This document shows positions 57,936 through 64,000 of a DNA stretch of 64,000 bases, piece after piece. A model generated the notes under the pieces. The model was given only the letters and a program-made list of their open reading frames with translations, was not told where the DNA came from and ran no database searches. A program made the translations under genes and the position numbers. This DNA comes from Bifidobacterium breve (GTDB lineage: Bacteria > Actinomycetota > Thermoleophilia > Solirubrobacterales > Solirubrobacteraceae), in NCBI GenBank assembly GCA_945878865.1, contig CAMCUD010000009.1:62001-126000 (forward strand), given 5' to 3'. Numbering within the stretch: position 1 is the first letter of the stretch; each line of letters starts with the position of its first letter.

Positions 57936-60089
57936 ATGAGACTGCGATCGCTCGCCGCGGTGCTCGTCACCGCAGGCGCGACGCTGGCGACCCCCGCGCT
58001 TGCCGATGCAAGCGTTCGGGTCGGCACGTCCGGCTGGAGCTGGGGCAATCCGACCCCGACCGGCTCGGACATCAACGCCATCGGCTTCGCCGGCGGCCGG
58101 GGCTACGCGGCCGGCGCGTTCGGCACGCTCATCCGCACGGATGACGCGGGCGCGAACTGGAGCGGCCTGCCCACCGGCCTGCTCACCCCGCTGACCGAGC
58201 TGCAGGTCATCTCCCCCGACGCCTTCGTCGTCGGCGGCGGCTGCGCGGCCCGCCGCTCGACCGATGGCGGCGCGACGTTCACGCGCCTGTACTTCAACTC
58301 GCTCGGCTGCAAGGAGACCCTCGAGGGCCTCTCGTTCACCGACGTCAACACCGGCTACCTCGTGCTGAAGGACGGCACCGTCGTCGGCTCGACCGACGGC
58401 GGCGCGACGTGGTCGCCGAAGACCGCCGTTCCGGGCACGCGCGCGGCCGGCGGCAGCGCCACGCCGACGGACATCGCGTTCATCTCGCCGACGGTCGGCT
58501 TCGCCGCCACGACGCAGGGCCACATCTACCGCACCACGGACGGCGGCGGCTCGTGGACGCAGGTCAGCGACACGCAGCGGTCGGTCAACGACGTCACGTT
58601 CGTCGACGCGAACAACGGCTTCGCGGTCGGCGCGAACGGCCTGTTCCTCACCACCGACGACGGCGGCGTGACCTGGAAGCCGAAGAACTCGGGCGCCGAC
58701 GGCGTGAACCTCACCGCCATCCAGGCGGCGAACACGCAGGCCGCGATCGCCACGAACGAGAAGGGCGACTTCCTCCTGCGCACGACCGACGGCGGCGCGA
58801 CGTTCACGCGCGTCACCCCGATCACGAAGTCCAACGCGGTCGGCTTCTCGTCGGCCACGCGCGTGGTCGCGGCCGGCGGCGACGGCGCGATGGCGGGCTC
58901 CGACGACGGCGGCGCCACGTTCACCCCGATCGGCAACCCGCGCCTGTCGGGTCGCTTCTTCGTCATCCGCTCCGCCCCGGGCGGCGCGGCGTTTGCGACC
59001 GGCGAGAACGGCGCGCTGGCGCGCACGACCAACGGCGGCCAGCTGTGGTCGAAGGTCGGCGTCCCGACGTCGGAGGACATCCGCGACGTGTCGTTCCCGA
59101 CCGCCGCGATCGGCTACGCCATCGACACCGACGGCAAGCTGTTCAAGTCGACGAACACGGGCACGTCGTGGGCGAACCTCGACACCGGCACGACGGCGAA
59201 GCCGAACGCGATCTACGCGCCGAGCGCCTCGATCGTCCTGCTCGTCGGGCCGACCGGCGTGCGCCGCTCGACGAACGGCGCGGACTCGTTCAGCACGGTG
59301 AAGGGCGACGTCGCCAAGGCGAAGCTCTCCGACTACGACGACGCGGGCAGCACGATCTTCGTGTTCGGCACCACGTCGCTGCTGCGCTCGACCGACAAGG
59401 GCAAGACCTGGAAGAAGGTCTCGCTGCCGAGCAAGAAGACGAAGATCGACCACGCCGACTTCATCTCGACGAAGACCGGCTTCCTCGGCGACACGGGCGG
59501 CCGCCTGTGGAAGACGACGGACGGCGGCAAGAAGTGGACCGAGCTGCAGACCACGGGCACGGACGACTTCTACGGCATGTCGTTCGCGTCGAACGGCAGC
59601 GGCTTCCTCGTCATCAACGAGTTCGGCAACTCCGACGACCTCGGCTACCTGCTGCGCACCAGCGACGGTGGCAAGACGTGGGCGCCGCAGCTCGTCACGA
59701 GCTCGCAGATCGGCGGCTACGGCGTCGCCGCGGGCAGCACGAGCTACGTGCTGGCCGGGAACAACTCGCTGCTGTTCAGCGGGTCCGGCGGCCAGTACGG
59801 CAAGTCGTCGAACGTGACGATCAAGCCGTCGAAGACGAAGCTCAAGAAGAAGGCCCGGATCCGGGTGACCATCAAGGTCGCCGGGGCCAAGCAGGGTGAC
59901 GTCGCGATCGTCGCGGGCAAGCGCTCGGGCGGCTCGTGGACCCAGCAGCAGGTCGAGCTCGACCGCTCCGGTCAGGCGACCACGAGCTGGGACGTCAGCA
60001 AGACCACTTCGTTCGTCGGGCAGTGGGCCGGCAACGAGGCGTACGCGGGTGACGGCAGCGCCGTCGCCACCGTGAAGGTCGGCAAGTAG
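57936..60089 (+). CDS. Secreted Ycf48-like beta-propeller protein
   Basis: The 717-residue product has a signal peptide (LAAVLVTAGATLATPALA) and 13 repeats of the BNR/Asp-box type, each like IYRTTDGGGSWTQV or LLRTSDGGKTW, enough for two seven-bladed propellers or one large one. A C-terminal Ig-like beta domain (KPSKTKLKKKARIRVTIKVAG, block KLKKKARIRV) follows. Ycf48/HCF136 proteins are photosystem II assembly factors in phototrophs; here only the fold is shared and the role is probably binding of carbohydrate or cell-wall material outside the cell. ATG 57936 has a perfect AGGAGG at 57921-57926; the ATG at 57909 is less likely. A near-paralogue follows in tandem. Confidence 0.83.
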   Translation: MRLRSLAAVLVTAGATLATPALADASVRVGTSGWSWGNPTPTGSDINAIGFAGGRGYAAGAFGTLIRTDDAGANWSGLPTGLLTPLTELQVISPDAFVVGGGCAARRSTDGGATFTRLYFNSLGCKETLEGLSFTDVNTGYLVLKDGTVVGSTDGGATWSPKTAVPGTRAAGGSATPTDIAFISPTVGFAATTQGHIYRTTDGGGSWTQVSDTQRSVNDVTFVDANNGFAVGANGLFLTTDDGGVTWKPKNSGADGVNLTAIQAANTQAAIATNEKGDFLLRTTDGGATFTRVTPITKSNAVGFSSATRVVAAGGDGAMAGSDDGGATFTPIGNPRLSGRFFVIRSAPGGAAFATGENGALARTTNGGQLWSKVGVPTSEDIRDVSFPTAAIGYAIDTDGKLFKSTNTGTSWANLDTGTTAKPNAIYAPSASIVLLVGPTGVRRSTNGADSFSTVKGDVAKAKLSDYDDAGSTIFVFGTTSLLRSTDKGKTWKKVSLPSKKTKIDHADFISTKTGFLGDTGGRLWKTTDGGKKWTELQTTGTDDFYGMSFASNGSGFLVINEFGNSDDLGYLLRTSDGGKTWAPQLVTSSQIGGYGVAAGSTSYVLAGNNSLLFSGSGGQYGKSSNVTIKPSKTKLKKKARIRVTIKVAGAKQGDVAIVAGKRSGGSWTQQQVELDRSGQATTSWDVSKTTSFVGQWAGNEAYAGDGSAVATVKVGK

Positions 60090-60101
60090 GGGTTCCTCGC
60101 T

Positions 60102-60140
60102 CCCTCCCGCGCTGCAAGCGGCCCTGCAGCGCGGGCAGGG
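60102..60140. terminator. Strong hairpin between the two propeller genes
   Basis: CCCGCGCTGCA (60106-60116) pairs perfectly with TGCAGCGCGGG (60125-60135), extended outward by CCCT/AGGG with one bulged C. It lies 13 nt after the first propeller gene and probably ends its transcript. Confidence 0.6.
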
Positions 60141-60203
60141 GGCGTAGGCTCCGCGGCGAATCCCGCTGGGCTCGCCCCGTTCATCCGTTCAGGAGACCGC
60201 CCC

Positions 60204-62360
60204 ATGACCTTCCGATCGCTCGCCGTGGCCGCCTGCGCCGCGGCGGTGGCGCTCATCGCCCCCTCTGCCGCCGGCGCCGCGAGCGTCGGAACCTCCGGGT
60301 GGAACTGGGGCAGCCCGACACCCACCGGCGCACCGCTCAACGACGTCGGCTTCTCGGGGCTGACCGGCTACGCGGTCGGTGATGCCGGCACGCTGCTGAA
60401 GACCACCGACGGCGGGCAGACGTGGACCGGCCTGCGCACCGGCGTGGCCGGCGACCTCCTCCAGGTGCAGGTCCTCTCGCCGGAGCTCTTCGTCGTGGGC
60501 GGGAACTGCTCGGCGCTCCTGTCGACGAACGGCGGGACCTCGTTCACCCGGCTGTACTTCACGAGCACGACGTGCAGCCAGGCGCTGGGCGGCGTGTCGT
60601 TCGTCAACGCGACGACCGGCTTCATCGACCTGCAGAACGGCACGTTCCTGACGACGACCGACGGCGGCGGGACCTGGACGCCGAAGACGCAGATCCCGGG
60701 CGCGTCGCCCGGCAACGGCACGGGCTTCGCCTCGGAGATCTTCTTCACGAGCGCGACGACCGGCGTCGCGCTCCAGGCCGGGACCGGCGGCAGCAAGATC
60801 TACCGCACGACCGACGGCGGCGGCTCGTGGACCCAGGCGCTGGCCACGACCCAGCCCATCACCGACGTGACGTTCGTCGACGCGAACAACGGCTTCGCGG
60901 TCGGCAACGCCGGCATCTACGCGACGACCGACGGCGGCGCGACCTGGACGCAGCGCAACACGAACGCCAACGCCCAGCAGGTCGCGGCGTTCAGCGCGAC
61001 GCAGGCGATCTTCGTCTCGCCGAACTCGGGTGAAGGCGCGTCGGTGTTCACCACGGCCGACGGCGGCACGAGCCTGTCGAGCAACGTCAGCACGGGCGTG
61101 AACCCGCAGGCCGCGGGCTACGCGTCCGGCACGCGGGTCGTCCTCGTCGGGTCGAACTCGGGCGGCGTGGCGATCTCCAACGACGGCGGCGCGACGTTCC
61201 CCTCCAGCGCGGGCGGCGACACGATCACCGCCTCGCTCGGGCACCTGCGCTTCGCCCCGGGCGGCGCGGTGGCGACCGGCAACAACGGCGCCCTCGCCCG
61301 CACCACCGATGGCGGCGTGAGCTGGACGCAGAGCGGCGTGCCGACATCGGAGACGATCCAGGACGTCGCGTTCCCCAGCGGCTCGCTCGGCTACGCGATC
61401 GACACCGCCGGCAAGCTGTTCAAGACGACGAACAACGGCACCTCGTGGGCGAACATCGACACGGGCACGACGGCGAAGCCCAACGCGGTCGCCGCCTCGG
61501 GCACGTCGCTCGTCATGCTCATCGGCCCGACGGGCATCCGCCGCTCGTCGAACGCGGCGAGCTCGTTCTCCACGGTGAAGGGCACCGTCGCGAACCAGAA
61601 GCTCGGCAACTTCGACAAGGGCGGCAGCGCCTGGTTCGTCTGGGGCACGACGTCGCTCCTGCGCTCGACGAACAACGGCTCGAGCTGGTCGAAGCTGAAG
61701 CTGCCGTCGTCCTCGACGAAGATCGAAGCGGTCGACTTCCCGACGTCGTCGAAGGGCTTCCTGCTCGACACCGGCGGCCGCCTGTACGGCACATCGAACA
61801 CGGGCGGGTCGTGGAGCTTCATCGGCACGACCGGCACGAACAAGGCGTACGACCTGTCGTTCTCCTCCTCGTCGTCGGGCTTCCTCAGCATCTCGCGCTT
61901 CGGGCAGTTCCCGGGCGGCTACCTGCTGCGGACGACCAACGGCGGCAAGACGTGGGCGCCGCAGAACGTTTGGGGTGACGCGATCAATCCGGGCGGCATC
62001 CTCGCCGGCTCGACGAGCTACACCCTGATCGACGACAACCTCCTGCTGTTCAGCACGAGCGGCGGCTCGTCGGGCGCGTCGTCGTCGGTGTCGGTGAAGC
62101 CGTCGAGCACGAAGCTCAAGAAGAAGACGAAGATCCGCGTGACCGTCTCGGTGAAGGGCGCCAAGCAGGGCGACATCGCGGTCGTCTCGGCGCTGGCGTC
62201 CGGGAGCACGTGGAAGCAGCAGCAGGTCTCGCTCGCCAGCAACGGCTCGGCGACGACGAGCTGGACGGTCTCCAAGACGACGACGTTCGTCGGCCAGTGG
62301 GCCGGCAACGAAAGCGCCGCGGGCGCGGGCTCGACCGCTGCGAAGGTGACGGTCGGCTAG
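60204..62360 (+). CDS. Secreted Ycf48-like beta-propeller protein (tandem paralogue)
   Basis: The 718-residue product has a signal peptide (SLAVAACAAAVALIAPSAAGA) and again 13 Asp-box repeats with the same order and spacing as the gene before it. The N-termini (SVGTSGWNWGSPTPTGAP) and the C-terminal Ig-like domain (KPSSTKLKKKTKIRV; SKTTTFVGQWAGNE) are nearly identical, so the two are a tandem duplication. It has two extra Cys in the third and fourth repeats region, matching those in the first. ATG 60204 has AGGAGA upstream. A hairpin separates it from its twin, so the two may be expressed independently. Confidence 0.83.
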   Translation: MTFRSLAVAACAAAVALIAPSAAGAASVGTSGWNWGSPTPTGAPLNDVGFSGLTGYAVGDAGTLLKTTDGGQTWTGLRTGVAGDLLQVQVLSPELFVVGGNCSALLSTNGGTSFTRLYFTSTTCSQALGGVSFVNATTGFIDLQNGTFLTTTDGGGTWTPKTQIPGASPGNGTGFASEIFFTSATTGVALQAGTGGSKIYRTTDGGGSWTQALATTQPITDVTFVDANNGFAVGNAGIYATTDGGATWTQRNTNANAQQVAAFSATQAIFVSPNSGEGASVFTTADGGTSLSSNVSTGVNPQAAGYASGTRVVLVGSNSGGVAISNDGGATFPSSAGGDTITASLGHLRFAPGGAVATGNNGALARTTDGGVSWTQSGVPTSETIQDVAFPSGSLGYAIDTAGKLFKTTNNGTSWANIDTGTTAKPNAVAASGTSLVMLIGPTGIRRSSNAASSFSTVKGTVANQKLGNFDKGGSAWFVWGTTSLLRSTNNGSSWSKLKLPSSSTKIEAVDFPTSSKGFLLDTGGRLYGTSNTGGSWSFIGTTGTNKAYDLSFSSSSSGFLSISRFGQFPGGYLLRTTNGGKTWAPQNVWGDAINPGGILAGSTSYTLIDDNLLLFSTSGGSSGASSSVSVKPSSTKLKKKTKIRVTVSVKGAKQGDIAVVSALASGSTWKQQQVSLASNGSATTSWTVSKTTTFVGQWAGNESAAGAGSTAAKVTVG

Positions 62361-62367
62361 CCCCCAC

Positions 62368-62423
62368 CCCGCCGAACGTCGAGGTCATGTCGCTGGAGCG
62401 ACATCTCCTCGACGTTCGGCGGG
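62368..62423. repeat. 56-bp near-perfect palindrome in a convergent gap
   Basis: The 17-bp arms CCCGCCGAACGTCGAGG (62368-62384) and CCTCGACGTTCGGCGGG (62407-62423) are exactly complementary. Inside them lies a second stem ATGTCGCT/AGCGACAT with a 2-nt loop. It fills the gap between the second propeller gene and the ROK kinase stop codon, and should work as a bidirectional terminator. Confidence 0.85.
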
Positions 62424-63388
62424 TCAGAGGCCCAGTCGCGCGGCGCCGATCGCGCCGCCGAAGTCGCCCATCTCCGCCAGCACGAGCGGGACGGGCTCCA
62501 CGTCGTTGAAGAGGTGCGGCAGCATCGCGTCTTCGATGCGCTGGCGGTATTCCTCGCCCAGGCGCAGCCCGAGCCCGCCGCCGAGGATGACGCGCTCGAC
62601 GTCGAGGAGATTCACCGCGCTGGCCGTCGCGCACGCGATCGCCTCGACGGCCTCGTCGATGAGCTCGTGCGCGAGGCCGTCGCTCTTCTCCAGCGCCTTC
62701 GCCCACACGCTCGAGGTCAGGACCGGCTTGCCCTTCTCGTGCATGATGTGGAAGAGCTGCGTCTTGCGCCCGCGGTCGTGGTGCAGGTGGTGCGCGCGCT
62801 TCTGCATCGCGCCGCGCCCGGCGTAGGCCTCCATGCAGCCGCGCCGCCCGCACGGGCACTGGCGCCCGCCCTCCTTGACGACCATGTGGCCGATCTCGCC
62901 CGCGGCGCCGCGGCCGGCCCACTCCTCGCCGTCGAAGATCACCGCACCGCCGACGCCCGTGCCCCAGAAGACGCCGAGGATCGACGGGATGTCGCGGCCC
63001 GCGCCGAGCGCGACCTCGGCCTGCACGGCGACGCTCACGTCGTTGCCGAGGAAGACCGGCACGCCGCCGCCGAGCTCGCGGCCGAGCAGCTCGACGACGT
63101 TCACCGTCGCGTCGCGCCAGCCGTCGAGGTTGCCGCTGTTCGCCAGCGTGCCTGCGTCGGCGTCCACGCGCCCGGGGGCGCCGACGCCCACGCCGCCGAG
63201 GTCGCCGACCTGCACGTCCGCGTCGTCGCACGCCTCGCGCATGACGGAGGCCAGCTCGCTGATGATGCCCTGCGGCCCGTGGCCCTTCGGCGTCGCGGTG
63301 CGCGCCTGGCCGACGATCGCGTTGGTGTCGTCCAGGACGATGGCCTGGATCTTCGTGCCGCCGAGGTCCAGTCCGCCGCGGACGGCCA

Positions 63389-63389
<1 letters not shown>
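62424..63389 (-). CDS. ROK family sugar kinase (glucokinase-like)
   Basis: The 321-residue kinase has the phosphate-binding LDLGGTKIQ at the N-terminus, GNDVSVAVQAE with the catalytic-type Asp, and the zinc site GHMVVKEGGRQCPCGRRGCMEAYAG (blocks CPCGRRGCMEAYAG) characteristic of ROK proteins. An adenosine-binding region VILGGGLGLRLGEE follows. It should phosphorylate glucose or a related hexose with ATP (or polyphosphate, as in some Actinobacteria). The start shares one base with the glucose-6-phosphate isomerase stop (TGATG), so translation is coupled and the product feeds that enzyme directly. Its own 3' end abuts the palindrome. Confidence 0.92.

Positions 63390-64000
<611 letters not shown>

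Noticed and set aside
57936-62360. Ycf48-like proteins taken as evidence for photosynthesis
   Set aside because: Only the Asp-box propeller fold is shared; no photosystem genes are in the window and both proteins are secreted with Ig-like tails.

Overview
The window is very GC-rich (third codon positions are almost always G or C) and densely coding. No plasmid, phage or transposon genes are visible. Three features point to a high-GC actinobacterium, most likely the Thermoleophilia/Solirubrobacterales group: many start codons sit 4-12 nt after a TANNNT -10 box (probable leaderless mRNAs), several families are typical of Actinobacteria (InhA-type FabI, DUF4333 lipoproteins, DUF2236 oxygenases), and the three tRNA genes lack an encoded CCA. 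The taxonomic placement is an inference.

Layout. (1) 1-17.4 kb: a surface-polysaccharide locus. It holds a GT2 and three GT4-type glycosyltransferases, a Wzx-like flippase, an acyltransferase-3 membrane protein and an O-antigen ligase/polymerase-like protein with a C-terminal TPR. It also holds three secreted proteins with a clan GH-A glycosidase fold, two of them paralogues with an N-terminal discoidin-like domain, and a lipoprotein hydrolase. (2) 17.5-22.7 kb: a DUF4234 membrane protein, an SF2 helicase, an InhA-like enoyl-ACP reductase with a YrdB-like partner, and a DUF2236 oxygenase bracketed by hairpin repeats. (3) 22.7-27.8 kb: the FAS-II operon fabD-fabH-fabG-acpP-fabF, followed by a TetR regulator and a DUF2283-like protein. 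(4) 27.9-38.1 kb: a tRNA-Lys(UUU) gene interrupted by a 245-nt group I intron, then tRNA-Glu and tRNA-Val, with hydrolases, 3-methyladenine DNA glycosylase I, two DUF4333 lipoproteins, a lipoprotein with a papain-like Cys/His/Asp-Asn arrangement, and an SDR lacking the Tyr/Lys pair. (5) 38.1-47.2 kb: a tyrosine phosphatase, a carotenoid oxygenase, acetoacetyl-CoA synthetase, a diguanylate cyclase, HMG-CoA lyase and a CaiB-type CoA transferase. (6) 47.2-57.7 kb: a 1014-residue secreted protein made of four Cys-patterned repeats, a Tat-exported multicopper oxidase, a TetR regulator, a second DUF2236 oxygenase, a CrtC/AttH-like protein and an exported CocE-type hydrolase. (7) 57.9-64 kb: two tandem secreted Ycf48-like beta-propellers, a 56-bp near-perfect palindrome, a ROK sugar kinase and the C-terminal part of glucose-6-phosphate isomerase.

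The two strongest signals for follow-up are these. First, the group I intron is inserted between anticodon positions 34 and 35 of tRNA-Lys; its catalytic-core elements resemble the Azoarcus and cyanobacterial tRNA introns. Second, an operator-like palindrome, CCATACC-N4-GGTATGG, occurs three times, each time between divergent genes. One copy lies beside the TetR gene at 52.3 kb, so it suggests a small regulon linking the CoA transferase/HMG-CoA lyase pair, the four-repeat surface protein, the multicopper oxidase and the DUF2236/CrtC-like pair.

Many neighbours overlap by 1-4 nt at stop/start (GTGA, ATGA, TGATG), so most same-strand runs are probably operons. Convergent genes commonly overlap by 17-26 bp at their 3' ends. 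Where a start codon is uncertain, the choice is explained in the entry. No gene-free stretch exceeds about 300 bases.
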